A stretch of 64,000 nt of DNA from Dicaeum eximium (Eukaryota > Chordata > Aves > Passeriformes > Dicaeidae). The notes under the pieces are model-generated. The model saw only the letters and a program-made list of their open reading frames with translations. It had not been told where the DNA came from and made no database searches. The stretch is taken from positions 2,670,629 through 2,734,628 of the forward strand of contig VWZP01005794.1 of the NCBI GenBank assembly GCA_013396995.1. The letters are read 5' to 3'. Of the stretch, positions 1 to 11,900 are shown in pieces. Made by a program: the position numbers and the translations under genes. The stretch's first letter is position 1. Every line of letters starts with the position of its first letter.

Positions 1-1033
1 AAGTGGCTTCTCCATTTTTAGAATAGAAATTTTGGCTGTGATGGATGGAGCATGGGCAGCATATTGCTCTACTCCAAATACTATTTTAGCCATCTGGGTC
101 TCTACCTAGCTGAAGCAGCTTGACCAATCATTTTGTAATTCTGAAAATTTATTTATTTTATATGTTAAATTATATATGGCTTTTTCTAAAGCTGCCTGAA
201 CATTTGCATCCCAGAGGACTATTTGAGTGTCTTTAAAATCTCAGTGAATGGATTTAGACAGAAGAAAATTTTCTCTTCCTTCATAGACCAACCACAGTGC
301 TCTCTCTTGGGTCATTTAGGGCCTAAAGAGTTAGAGGGAAAAGGTGTAAGAGCTGAAAGCCATTCAGACTCACCTACCTTCCATATGGTAACAACTTGAA
401 AATTAAGGACTTGGCATAAATAGGGTGGTTCAGATAGAAAAAAAAGAGGAAATTTAAACTGGTTGTATTGTCAGTGCAGAGATTGAGGAACCTATGAAAG
501 ATAAAAATTTCACAAACATACATCAAGAAAAATCTGATCCTAACAGCTAAGTTTGAGATACACCTTTCCCTGGAGCTTAGGTGACTTAAACTGGAAATGC
601 TCATTAGGCACCTGTGTCCATTCAAGCTTTTATGGATGAAGTTAATTGGATAGAATTCCCTTTTTGCAGGTGAAGGGCAAAACAAGCTTCTGAATCACTG
701 CTTTACAGCTGGTCTGTGCCACTGACACCTCTCAGTGACTTATTGAAGTTCAGCCTGCATTTGTGTCCATTGCAAAATATGAATCTTTACTATGAATTTT
801 TACATCCAGTTGCCATAATTATTTTGATTTCTGAATTCTCATGATCTGTGTTCTTGTCCAATTCAACTGGTTTATCTACAAACAGTGGCCATCTATAAGA
901 ATGCATGAAATGACAACTCACACTCTAAAGGAGGCTGGCAACTGATCCTGAGAGCATGGCCATGGCCATATCATCACATATTCAAGGTCATTGGCATTGA
1001 CCACACATCTGACATATTTTCATCTCTGTGAAT
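1..1033. other. Unique AT-rich non-coding sequence
   Basis: I see no gene, RNA gene or recognisable repeat here. A 103-codon minus-strand frame (374-685) has no domain, no homology that I recognise and unremarkable composition, so I treat it as chance. Confidence 0.6.
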
Positions 1034-1369
1034 ATCCCCTTGCTTCAGAACAATGTCTTTAGATCTTTTATGTTCCACAGATCAATAAATGCACTTTTTG
1101 CTATCCAATTGGACTGCATAGCAATGGGAACATATTTGCTGCTGTGCAGGGTGGTATAGAGGCCAGCAGCATTTTAAAATTAGGTATGCCTATTATCAAA
1201 AATATTAAGATTTAGTGAAACAGACTCTAAAACAACAACAACAGCAACAAGTCCACATAAATGTATTCTTAACTGACAATATAATTGGCTACAACCAAAG
1301 TGAAATTTTGCAAGTTATAACAAAATACTAATACAAATAACATGATTATATGCGGCCAAGGAACCCAAT
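1034..1369 (+). repeat. Left copy of exact 336-bp duplication (probable haplotype duplication)
   Basis: Reading base by base, this segment is identical to 1638-1973, with a constant offset of 604. The left copy ends at the T of AACCCAAT, where the sequence switches abruptly into CpG-rich DNA. The right copy continues from the same AACCCAAT into AT-rich sequence. Identity over 336 bp with a single N just before the second copy is typical of two allelic contigs placed in tandem. A real recent tandem duplication cannot be excluded from one sequence. Confidence 0.85.
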
Positions 1370-1636
1370 CCACACCAAGGTTGGTCACCGGCTAGCTCCT
1401 CGGGTGCCAGGCGGCCGCCGTGTGTGGTCGCGCTCCGCCTTCGTCCCCTCACACCTGGGACCAGGCGGAGTAGGGCGATTCGGCCCGCTGTCCCCACTCA
1501 GAGGGGAGAGGAGCCGCAGGGGAGACGGAGGCAATCCTGTATGTTTGCGTCAAGGAGAGTGGAGTTGCGCGAGAGGAGAGAGAGGCAGAGACTTCGTGGA
1601 TGGAGGCAAACAGGAAAGGGTTTATTGGCGGGGAGG
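1370..1636 (-). mobile_element. CpG-rich insert, LTR-like (possible R-U5 of an endogenous retrovirus), incomplete
   Basis: This 267-bp block contains well over a dozen CpG dinucleotides, while the flanking sequence has almost none. Read on the minus strand it has an AATAAA signal (plus-strand TTTATT at 1621-1626), then a pyrimidine-rich stretch, then a long GC-rich segment running to the junction at 1370. That order resembles the R-U5 part of a retroviral LTR. The allele without the insert appears at 1973/1974. Against the call, the end at 1370 does not show the usual CA terminus, and the other end and any target duplication are lost at the N. It could instead be another GC-rich insertion or unrelated contig sequence. 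Confidence 0.4.
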
Positions 1637-1637
1637 N
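1637..1637. other. Single N: contig or haplotype junction
   Basis: An isolated N lies exactly between the CpG-rich insert and the second copy of the 336-bp duplication, so it probably marks a collapsed gap rather than an uncertain base. Frames that run through it (for example 1350-1763) are artefacts of the join. Confidence 0.75.
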
Positions 1638-1973
1638 ATCCCCTTGCTTCAGAACAATGTCTTTAGATCTTTTATGTTCCACAGATCAATAAATGCACTT
1701 TTTGCTATCCAATTGGACTGCATAGCAATGGGAACATATTTGCTGCTGTGCAGGGTGGTATAGAGGCCAGCAGCATTTTAAAATTAGGTATGCCTATTAT
1801 CAAAAATATTAAGATTTAGTGAAACAGACTCTAAAACAACAACAACAGCAACAAGTCCACATAAATGTATTCTTAACTGACAATATAATTGGCTACAACC
1901 AAAGTGAAATTTTGCAAGTTATAACAAAATACTAATACAAATAACATGATTATATGCGGCCAAGGAACCCAAT
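1638..1973 (+). repeat. Right copy of exact 336-bp duplication
   Basis: Identical to 1034-1369. This copy continues without interruption into 1974 onward, so it preserves the uninterrupted (pre-insertion) arrangement of the site where the left copy enters the CpG-rich insert. Confidence 0.85.
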
Positions 1974-4900
1974 TTTGTCTTGCACCTTTTTTCCCAAGTG
2001 AAAATAAAGTTTTGGTTGTTGTTTTGTCTTCTTGCAGAAATGAGAAGGCTCATCTCTTGTTTTCCCTTTCTACCCACCAAACAGACAACGAGACACCTGT
2101 CTCTTTTCTAACTTCCACTGGATCTTGTACTGATAGGAGAAGTTCTTCTTTCCTCAGATTTCACAGCTGGCCTAGGATACGGAGGTTTTTCTTGTGAGGC
2201 TGCCTGACACCGATAGTTATGCCAAAGCAACTGTTCAAACAGCTATTTTGTTGAAGAGAGGGCTTCAAGTGATTCTAGCATCTAAGGTTGTGTCTTCTTC
2301 CATCATAAAAAGAGCAGGCTATTAGAGGCCTCTGTACTCAGAGAAAGCTTGTTTCTGATATGACTGACAGAAAAAAACATAGGCTTGAAAGCCAATCTTA
2401 CTTCTGCCCACTGTCTTTACCAGGATGTCCCTTTTCAGCAGCACTGTTTTCCAGTGAAGTAGCTCTTGCAGCCTCCTGCACAGCAGCACAGACACCAATC
2501 TGACTCTTCACAGTTATGGGTTATTGCTTTCTTTCCTTTTGCTCTGATTATCAGCTTTGACCTTGCTCACCTTAGCCCTTACACCTCTGCTTCCTTCCAG
2601 AGCCATCCTGTTGAGATGCTGCCTCTCCTCCTGCTACTCCTCTGCAGCTTTCTTCTACTGAAAATGCCAAGTTGTTCCTGGCACGAGACAATCCATTCCA
2701 CCCCTTTCTCTAAGGTTTTCCACAAAAGTAGGTATGCATCTGTCACACCAAGGTACACACACACTCCCCTCCTGCCTACCTTCACAAATATACTTTTTTC
2801 CCAGAGAATCCATTCAGTATTTTTTATTGTGGGATTTTTTTTTTATGTATTGGTTTGGATTTTTTTGTTTGGTTGTTTTTTGAGGGGGAGAACCTGACTC
2901 AGTTAAATTGCTCTACTGTATATTACACTGCTGACAAAACATAAATATGCCAACAAATTATGCCCCACCAGCCACCTCTTTTCTGTAGTTGTCTTAGAGT
3001 GCATCTCCAGCAGACCTGTTGGACCAGAACATTCTACACAATACAATGTCTTCTTTTGATGTTTTTCTTGTAAATTTCTCACAAATTCTGAAAGCTTTCA
3101 AGCTGGTTCTTAAAGTATTCCAAAGATAAGGAGCTTTCTCAAAACAAAACTTCCTCACTGAACCAGTGTACTGGGGAAGAAGATAATTGCAGGATCATAG
3201 TCTGACTTATTTCCTACTCTGGCTCAATCCCATTTCATGTAACAAATAGCAAAAATTATCTGGAGGCACAAATTACAAATTGTACCATGTGAGATGAGTT
3301 TCTATCACATTTATAATTGTTCAGTGTTTATACACATTGAGGATAAGGCCAGTGACATGTAAATGCAGCAAAGATTTTCTTACTGAGGGATGAATAAACA
3401 ATTCATCACTGCCCCTTTTACCACTTGCACTAAGGTCCAATGAAAAGGTAACACAAATAGAAATACAGATATAGAGAACACAGAAGAAATACTAAATCAA
3501 TATGCACAATACTAATGATTGAAAGGTAATTTTAACATAGGCATTCATTTATTTTCGAGTGTTTTGCTCTGCAGCCATTAAGGTTGGTTGATACTGGTTT
3601 TCATATCAAATCCACAAGAAATATTTTCCTATCTCTTTTAATTCATGCACATACAGTGAAATATTTTGTAAGCATTTTGTTGTAGGATTAAAGGATATTT
3701 TTTAAATTGTAAAATCCTCCTTGAATTATCCATATAGTTGTAGAAAAAAAGAATGTACTTAGAAAGTCATGTTAAAACTATATTTGTTGTGAGGTATTAA
3801 TACTTTGGTGTTTGTTCATCCAAATAGCTTTAAGATTTAGAAAGTGAATAATATTTAGAACTTAATGTACACATAGGAGATCACTTTTCCCCATGTTTTG
3901 CTTTGTACATTTTTCCCCCAGAATGTAAAGCTCCAACTACGAACAGATCTTGATATAATGTCTACATTTTCATATATTGCATATGTATTGGTGTAGATTT
4001 ATTATTTTAAAGCAAATTCATTCCCTTCTACCTGACAAAAATCAAAGCTATTTCATGTCATTTTTTGGAAATGACATACGTAGAATTTTTAGAAATCAAT
4101 AACATATGCTTATATTTTGTCCTGAATTGAGGTCTTGCACAGAAGGATGAAAAAAATTATCTTATTTTTGCCTTCAATGATAGGACAAATTAAAATACAC
4201 CTTCAAAGCAATATTAACAAAATTACTAGATAACAAGGAAAACTCTCAGACACAGTTAATGAAGAGAGATCATATGAAAATATGATGGTAAAACAAGTGT
4301 GACATGAAGAGAGTTTGATTTGTACTGACAAAAAGTTTCCAGACAAAAGGCACATGAATCTATAGCAACATTATTTGGGAACCCTTTTGTCATCTAGTGA
4401 TTGAAATTAATGGAGACATTAATCTCATAGATAAAGGTAATTATCTAATATGAGAAGCTTATGCAGTTATATTTGTAGACGAGGTTTGCCAAAAAATCAT
4501 AAACCAAATTATTTCATAAAAAGCCTGATCAAATTCCCACTAAAGCCCACAGGAATCTTTCCTATGATTCAGTGAGCTTTCTTCCAGTCTTGTAACAAAA
4601 CATCAAAGCATTCATAGAGAATGTTACCAGAATATTTTTAATTTGAATTTTTCTTAGGCAGAAGTTTTACATGGTGGGCTGAGTCTGACAGTAACAGCTT
4701 ATCTGTTGACTGGCACAGCAGTTTTCTGACAAAAGGTTCCAGTTATGCCTGGAGAGTCATTTGTACATTTGTTACCACTGACTCGCCCATTAATTTGACA
4801 CTACTGTCCTTGGCTCTCAGGAACATGTGATAACAATGACTTCAACATCTGCCTGCTTAATTTTCTATACTAAATGCATTGTTCACCCTTACTTGTGTTT

Positions 4901-7010
4901 GGAGATTCAGCTTTAACCACAAACAATCCATACTTAAGGAACTCCTGGTTGTCCTGCACAGATATTTGCGTTGGATCGCAATTAGTGGAGCTTTCATACA
5001 AAGATGATTGAAAGTTAATATAAAAGTGTAGGGTACTGACATTAAATAAGACATCCTGTACAAGAAAAAGAAAATCCACTGACACTTAAAAAATAGCTAG
5101 ATAGCAATAAAATCTTGATATTTTGCTCTGTCTGATTTATTAAATTGTCATTAGGGACAAAAAGTCATTCAATAAGTCAGTGTAACTGATGTGTGCAGCT
5201 GAGCCTGGGAAACTAAAGTAAATTAATTAATCCATTGCTTGTTAGTTTCTTTCACTACCTATTAAAACGTTGGCTTTTTCATTTGATAATAACAAAACCT
5301 CTGCTTCTTTATAGGTGAGCAAAAATAATACTAAAACTGTAATTACTTACATCTCTATCAACTTCTTCTTGTTTTTTACTCAGTATAAACAAGATATTTC
5401 AATTTTGCTTTAGTTTGACCTTAACAGAATTGTTCTTTCAACTCTGCAAGTTCTTTCACCTAGGTTTCTTGGACAACTTAATTTGTTTCAGTACACTTCT
5501 TACACATATTTTGCCATTTTGCAGCTAATAAATCAGACCACCTAGTAAATGTAAATGAGCAGTCATCACTGAAAAGCCTTCTCTCCCCATGTTGAACACT
5601 CCTGGATGTATTTGCTCTGTACTGTACTCAAGTATCACCATTTTGCCTGTGCTGTCAGGAATTTGAAAACAGTGCAGATCTCTACAGTGTTTCCCTCAAT
5701 TTTGCCATTTTCATGTTTGTTTTTCTGATTTTCTCATTACAGGCCAACCTCTATTAGCCTGCACCAATGAAAGCAATATTGTTTAGTGTTCACTGTCTTG
5801 TCTCTCTGCTTATCAAAACTTATTCACACCAACAGAATAAATAATAAAGAGGTGTCAACACAAGGCTTTTTACCTCCAACAAATTTCTAGCACTTCCACA
5901 AAAGCTAGGCTGTTTTCCTAAACAGTTTTCCAGGGCAAAAGAGGTCTATCTTAATCCCAGGGTTATTCCAGTTATTCTAAATATCCAAGCAGACACTGTA
6001 AAAACCTAAATGGAAACCTCCAAACTTTAGTTTTATAATGATTTCAAATATCATCAACACAATTTTGAGAACCAACATTAGCTGGCAAGAGTAACAACTT
6101 TCTTTTATGGTCAAAAACTGCAAATTCTTCCTGGATTCAATGTTTCCTGTGGAATTTGCAGTTTTGTGTATTATACACCCTCTTTCAGGAGGGAAGAAAA
6201 AAAACAGCAGTATAAGCTACAGAATTAGGCTAAGTGTGGTGTAAACCTCAAACAGCAACATCTCAAAAATAGTCTCTATAGAAATATAATATTCATAGGA
6301 AAAATTCATTGGTCTGAGGAGAAGGTTAAATGATCTCTATACATATGTCTGTCTCATCCTGTCTCTCCTTATTCTTGTCATTAAGAGACAATACTGAAAT
6401 GCTGAAAACATTTCCAGCAATGGAAATTACAGTTTATAAATATTTCACACAACCCGATGATTATACTTGATTAATTAGTTTTCAAGGAGCAAGTTAAAAA
6501 CCATGAAAACATCAACAAACCTCTCTGAATAAATTCTCAGAGAAAGTATCTGTAAGCAGAAATCTCTTTTATAGCAACAGTAGTACAAATTGCCAAGGCC
6601 ACCTACCTCTAATACATGGGCTGAAATACCAAGGAAATTTTTTGATGCTTATTTTACATAATAAAATTTCTGTATCTACCCCAAGAGAAAAAACAAGATA
6701 CATATACAAGTGCAAATATGAAAAATCAGCATTTCTGGGGCTGAATCTTAATTTTAATTCTGATTTTTTAAAAATACCATCTGCTACATAATGAGACACA
6801 TCTCCTGTCTTAAACTGATATCTGAAATCTCTTGAGACTGCTCAATATGGATGATAAATTTTGGTTAGAAATTAGTGTTTTCCCACACCTATCAGCATTG
6901 TTCAATATCCAATGATCAATTAATGTGAAAGTCCAGAAATTAATAAAGGTGATGTTAGACTCCAAGCCAAAGGTGTAATTTTCTCTTGCTTCAAATAGAA
7001 ATATAAAATT
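1974..7010. other. AT-rich non-coding sequence, no gene seen
   Basis: No repeat family or coding exon is recognisable across these 5 kb. The only low-complexity feature is a T/G-rich run at about 2817-2888. A 143-codon plus-strand frame (2466-2897) ends inside that run and encodes hydrophobic low-complexity residues, so I do not consider it a gene. Confidence 0.6.
2817..2888 (+). repeat. T/G-rich low-complexity tract
   Basis: Runs of T broken by GG and GGG, then TTTGGTTG-type units and a final G-run. It is the first of several similar tracts in this window (about 17288, 23703, 25288, 29461, 30893 and 53912). Confidence 0.7.
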
Positions 7011-7166
7011 GTCCATGGAAGTTGTGGGTGCCCCATCCCTGGCAGTGTTCAAGGCCAGCTTGGATGGAGCTCTCTCAGCAACCCAGCCTAGTGAAAATTG
7101 CCCCTGCCCATGACAGAGGGGTTGGAACCAGACGGTCATTAGGGCCACAGACCATTCTATGAATCT
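7011..7166 (+). mobile_element. CR1 LINE, 3' end fragment
   Basis: The text matches the CR1 3' UTR as I know it: a 'gtgccccatccctggcagtg' block, 'ttcaaggccagcttggatgg', the 'cccctgcccatgacagaggg' block and a terminal 'accattctatgaatct'. CR1 elements are avian LINEs that are usually 5'-truncated during insertion, and this copy keeps only about the last 155 bp. A 123-codon minus-strand frame across it (6810-7181) is antisense to the repeat and is not a gene. Confidence 0.9.
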
Positions 7167-9870
7167 TTGGAAATAAAACATTAAGTTTACAATATTGGTT
7201 CTGCTGTTAGGACATTAGTTGAAACTAGGCTTAATGTATGTGCACATGTTGAATGCACTTCAATCACTAATTTTGGATTCTTTATAGGAATGGCTAAGGA
7301 TTCCACAGGTTTGAAAATAAAATACAATTTCAAGATAGTATGTTTGTATTCCCATCAATCCAGGAGGACCAACATAAAAGGCAGGATCTTCAACCTCTGT
7401 AGATAAAAGATTCAGCTTCCTAACTGAAAGAAATCAGTAAAAGGAGGCAAAACCCATTTTATCCTACTGCAGAGTAAGAACTACACCCTTTTCTAATTAA
7501 TGCACAAAATAAGTTTTAAAGTTGCTAACACTGGAGTTAATTTAGTTGATAGGGAGAGAAAGGAAGATGAAACACTTACATGCATACATGTAAAATCCTA
7601 ATTTTATTTTTAAGAAGGAAAAATTATGCTGTGGGAGCAAAATACTTGCTAGCTTACATAACAGTTCAAATATGGGGACAAAGTTCTTAAGAGATACTGC
7701 CCTGCATCTCTGATGAACCTGGGTACTTGGGAAATACAGTTACTTCTCTTGTAATGGTATTTTATTCTTCCCCAGCTAATTCATGGAAACAGCTAGACAG
7801 CTATCTTTAAAACTGGAGGAAATTATTTTAACGGAGAGAATGCAAAAAAATTGCCAAAGCACACAGGTAGTTTCTGTCCTATTTTTTTGCCAAAACAAGC
7901 AACATTCAATAATAATAAGGTAGACTTTGCTAAATGTAATTACTTATTCATGTTTGAGTATATCCTCTCAGATAACAATACCACCGTGTCTACCAATAAA
8001 ACTAATCATTACTCAAGTTGCAATGCACTCATCTGAGATGTTCCAGCAAGTCACAACATGATCTTCTCTTCTCCAAGGCTGTAATCTGTAGTTATCCCTG
8101 CACAACTACTGCCTGCTGCACATCCTGTGTAAATTATGTGTTTTGATTTTCTATCACTATTAGAATTCTCCTTCCTTACTTGAGGCCTGCTTTCCATCCT
8201 TTGTTATCTAAATGGCTTCTGTCTCAGCATGGCTATACTGCCATGGGAATATGTCAAGAACAAGACCAAAAAGCAGAAGGAAAGGGTACCTAAGCAGCAG
8301 CAAAAAGATGGGTGGAGTGCCAGAACTGATAAAATGCAATCACAGAAAAGAAAGAAAGAGCTGATGGGAAAGGTGTTCCAAGTAGCAAAATTTCTAGTCA
8401 CATTTCTGGTTCATTATTCTTTTATTACTAAAGGCTTTATTATTCCCTGGGATCATAGTGTAGGCAGGAGGAAAAAGCATCAAACAAAGCCTAAAACATA
8501 AGCTGAAGAGTCAGCAGTGTAGTGGTTGAAAATAGCTTTCTACCTCTTCTCATCAGCCACCAATGCAAAACCCTTCCAGTGGATAAAAAAAAAAAAAAAA
8601 GTTAAGAGTTTCACCAAATCCCATACTTTCTCTCAATTCATGTTAAAAAAACCACCAAGATTTCAAGTGCAGATGCAAGAAATTTTTCAAATTGACTTAT
8701 GAAGGGGTTTAATGGATAGAATTCTGCCTTGAAGTATCAAAGTACATCTCTATTACAATGTATTTTATATACTGTGTAGATAAACTCAGTAATGTTAAAA
8801 ACTAGATTTACTTTTATCAAGCTGAATAAAATCACTTCTGTCAATTAATATCATATTGAAAGCAAGAAAAAACTTTTATTTTTACTTAACTTGCTTCTGC
8901 TGCATTTTTGTCCTGCTGAAATGTTTTTTCTTGTATTGAGATAATGTAAGCTGGGGCATCCTACAATCCCAGTCTTCTTGCTCTCTCCTCATATGGAAAC
9001 CTTTCCATGTCTCTATCTTAGTTCATGCTTGAGCTCTTCATGTGACAATTTGATCTAAACTAGGTTACCATGCCAACCTTCTCAATACTAACCTCTTCAA
9101 GAAACCACAGAAAAAAATGCCAAATAATACAGGGCAGCTATTATAAAATAAGAGCAACGTTTTAAAATGCTACCACCTGGTGGTAACCGAGCAGCAAAAC
9201 CTTGACACATACTGAAAAAAGATGACCCCATGCTGCCTCAGACTGAATACAAATTAAAACTTTACAGGGATTGCAAACTGGTGAGTGGGGCCGAATGGGA
9301 TTGCACAGTGTTACACCTACAATGCCTTGTAATTATGCTCAAGAGAGGAAACATAAAGTTCCAATGCTGTATGATCTAGTGGTAAATGTTTTGCAGTTTT
9401 GTGCTCTTCAGTTCACATTCACATCTCTGCATAGGAAATCAAAATTGAATTCGCCTAAATAAGATGAGTACAAAGGGTTTGGTGCTTGATATTGAATAAG
9501 TAGGGTATTTGTCCCAGTACAGAGGGGAAAAAAAAAGAGACAAAAGGAGAAGAAAAGGCTGTATTTTCTGCAAATGTAATCTATACTGACTTCAGCAGAG
9601 GTGCTGGCACAGGAATACTCCATTCAGAGCTCCCTTTGTTGACTGTATTATATAACATTATATGCATTAATCAGTAGCTAAGATAATGTAAAGGAGAAAA
9701 ATGTTGCTTCTACAAATATCCAGTGATAACTTTTAAAATCTTCACAGTTGCCACTTAAAGGTAATGAAATCCCTATTCTCTGGGCAAGGAAACCAAGAAC
9801 ATTGAGTGCTTCCATAAACTCAGCTAGAGAAAAATAAAAACTTTTATCACAGACACCATAGACCTGGGCC
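7167..9870. other. AT-rich non-coding sequence, no gene seen
   Basis: Contains a 16-bp poly(A) run (8585-8600) and otherwise unique sequence. The short frames at 8204-8501 (both strands) and 9271-9623 show no domain or codon-use signal. Confidence 0.6.
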
Positions 9871-9950
9871 TGATCTCACACTGAGTCAGTATAAGGCTGA
9901 CTCTGCTGGCTTCAACTGAACTATTTCTGATTTGTGTTGGACTGAGATCA
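9871..9950. repeat. Ancient palindromic amniote repeat remnant (tentative family)
   Basis: The segment begins TGATCTCAC (9871-9879) and ends CTGAGATCA (9942-9950), near-perfect inverted termini about 80 bp apart. The interior also folds on itself imperfectly. From memory it resembles an old palindromic interspersed repeat common in bird, turtle and crocodile DNA, with a TGATCTCAC...GTGTAACTGAGATCA layout. I cannot name the family with confidence. It may be a degraded small DNA transposon. Confidence 0.5.
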
Positions 9951-11744
9951 AAACAAGTCTTCCTCTAAGTCTAATTAATTGTATTTTCATTTTGATTTGC
10001 ACCTGAATTAGCAGTGGACAGCTGATGCATATGCATGACTATTTCCCTGCTAACTGGGATGATACAAGCATATGTGCTCTTCACACAGTGCTATGTGTCA
10101 GGGTACCTGGAGAATATGGCTTTAGTTGGTACAGACACACCATAAGGGAGGGTACCCACAGGTATGAGAAAAATGCCTGAAAATTTGCATAAGCAGCTGG
10201 CAGCATGCTCAGAGGGCCAAGAGCTCTCACCACAACTGCAGATCACCATCACATTTCTCTGCATGGGCTTCTGAATGGCTTCTGTACATACATATCTTTC
10301 ACTAGAGAAATTACTGTTTGTTTTTCTGCCTTTCAATTTATTGTCAAGCTTAAAGATGAATGTGCCAGCTCTTCACCTTCCCTCAGAAATAGGAAGCTCT
10401 TCTCTATATGCAAAAGCTTCTTTCTTTTTAAGGACAGAATTTTGTTTTATATACCCTAGTACATTCAGTTTCCTAATCCAGAATTGCTGTGTTGTTTTGA
10501 TAGATGCGTAATAGCCAGAAATACATGGTAAAGTTGAAAAAGAGAATAACATTTGCTGCAGTACAATATTTCATGTAAAAAGCTATATAGTTGCAAATTT
10601 GCTATATTATTTCCTATACTTATGATAGCATGTAACTGTGATATCTATTTGCACTTACATTTTATGATTATCATTGCAGAAATTGACTACTGTGAAGTAG
10701 AATAGCTTGTTCAAATAAATAAGGAAACCCTTATTTAAAAATAAGAAGACCCTTGCCTTTTTTTCTAGAATAAGGACAGGATTTTAAACACTCTTTTATG
10801 TCTGTCTAATTTGTTCTGGTTTATGTCACTTCAAATGAAAATGGAATGGTAGTATCATACACAAAAGCAATAAATCCCTTCAATTATTTAAGTCATGCTC
10901 AGGCTGCATATTTGGTTGGGGCTGAAATGGAAGGTGATTTGCACATCATTACAAGTAGCTGCTACTGAAAGCATTTTAGTAACAAAAAATATTTTTCAGA
11001 TTTTTTGGGGTGGGGGGCTTTGCTCATATTTCTGAGGAATGATGAAGAAATGAGAATTAGATTTTTTGACAATATCAGTTCTGTCTGGACCCCTAGTTGT
11101 TACTGATGTTTATTTATACCAACAACACAATAGAGCATTTCTTTTGAACGCTCATTTTTCTGCAGAAAATCACACAATACTAAATATACTTTATATTGTC
11201 AGCTTGCACCTTTTGTAAACCTGAGTATTGACCCAGCTTTCTCTCAGGTGACAGTCTGGTAGGGCCTTAAGAGCCTTGCTGAGTAACTAAGATAGTGATG
11301 GATTGGAAAAACAAAACCATTTCAGCCACCCCCTACACACACACACATTTCAACCATTAAAGTTAGATTAGGTATTTTCAGTTTGAAGTCTGGCTGGTAA
11401 AAGGTCTGATTGCCCAGCACTTTGTCAATGCCCATAAAGCAGAAGTGTGCATCGGGGGAGAGGAATGAAATTACTGATGGGAGTGCTGGTTCAGTCAGAA
11501 ATCAGGAACTACTAGATAAGTGTAATGTGATTAAAATCAAGATAACATAGCTGGCACTAATAAACAAAATCCTCAAGAGGGACAATCTAGAGAAGTGTAA
11601 AGAGCAAGGAAGACAAAAAAAAAAGATGAAGGAGAAAAGAATGCCACAACTTCAGCAAAAAAAGGCAGGACATCACCTGAACAAGTGAAATGACTTCACA
11701 AGCAGTGATATACACATAGTTCTAGATAAATCTGTGACAGTCAT
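9951..11744. other. AT-rich non-coding sequence, no gene seen
   Basis: Apart from the POU motif, a 9-bp-arm hairpin (10716-10737) and a short CA run (11334-11346), I recognise nothing. The overlapping frames at 10091-10511 on both strands have no protein features. Confidence 0.6.
10025..10036. promoter_or_regulatory. MORE-type palindromic POU/Oct motif
   Basis: The 12-bp perfect palindrome ATGCATATGCAT is exactly the sequence known as MORE (More palindromic Oct factor Recognition Element), bound by homodimers of POU proteins such as Oct-1 or Pit-1. The sequence match is certain. Function here is inference, because a 12-mer of this kind can occur by chance in AT-rich DNA and no promoter is seen beside it. 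Confidence 0.4.
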
Positions 11745-11900
11745 GTGATGCAAAAAAAAAAAAAAAAAAAAAAAATTTGCAAAAAAAACAGTTTTTTCAA
11801 ANNNNNNNNNNNNNNNNNNNNNNNNNNNNNNNNNNNNNNNNNNNNNNNNNNNNNNNNNNNNNNNNNNNNNAAAAAAAAAGAATTTGCAAACAACACAGTT
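11745..11900. repeat. Poly(A) region with assembly gap (69 N at 11802-11870)
   Basis: A long A-run (about 11752-11775) is followed by TTTGCAAAAAAAACAGTTTTTTCAAA, here given as key blocks TTTGC, ACAGTTTT and TCAAA, then 69 Ns. After the Ns comes A9-G, ATTTGCAAACAACACAGTTTTGTCAAAC. The two sides are near-copies of one another, so the left contig end is probably an error-rich reading of the same bases that begin the right contig. The gap is likely smaller than drawn, or negative. Confidence 0.75.

Noticed and set aside
1350..1763. 137-codon plus-strand frame with arginine/glycine-rich start
   Set aside because: It crosses the single N at 1637 and the contig join, so it fuses unrelated sequences. 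The GC-rich half lies in the LTR-like insert.
2466..2897. 143-codon plus-strand frame
   Set aside because: Leucine/serine/phenylalanine-rich with no domain, ending in a T/G tract. This is expected by chance in pyrimidine-rich DNA.
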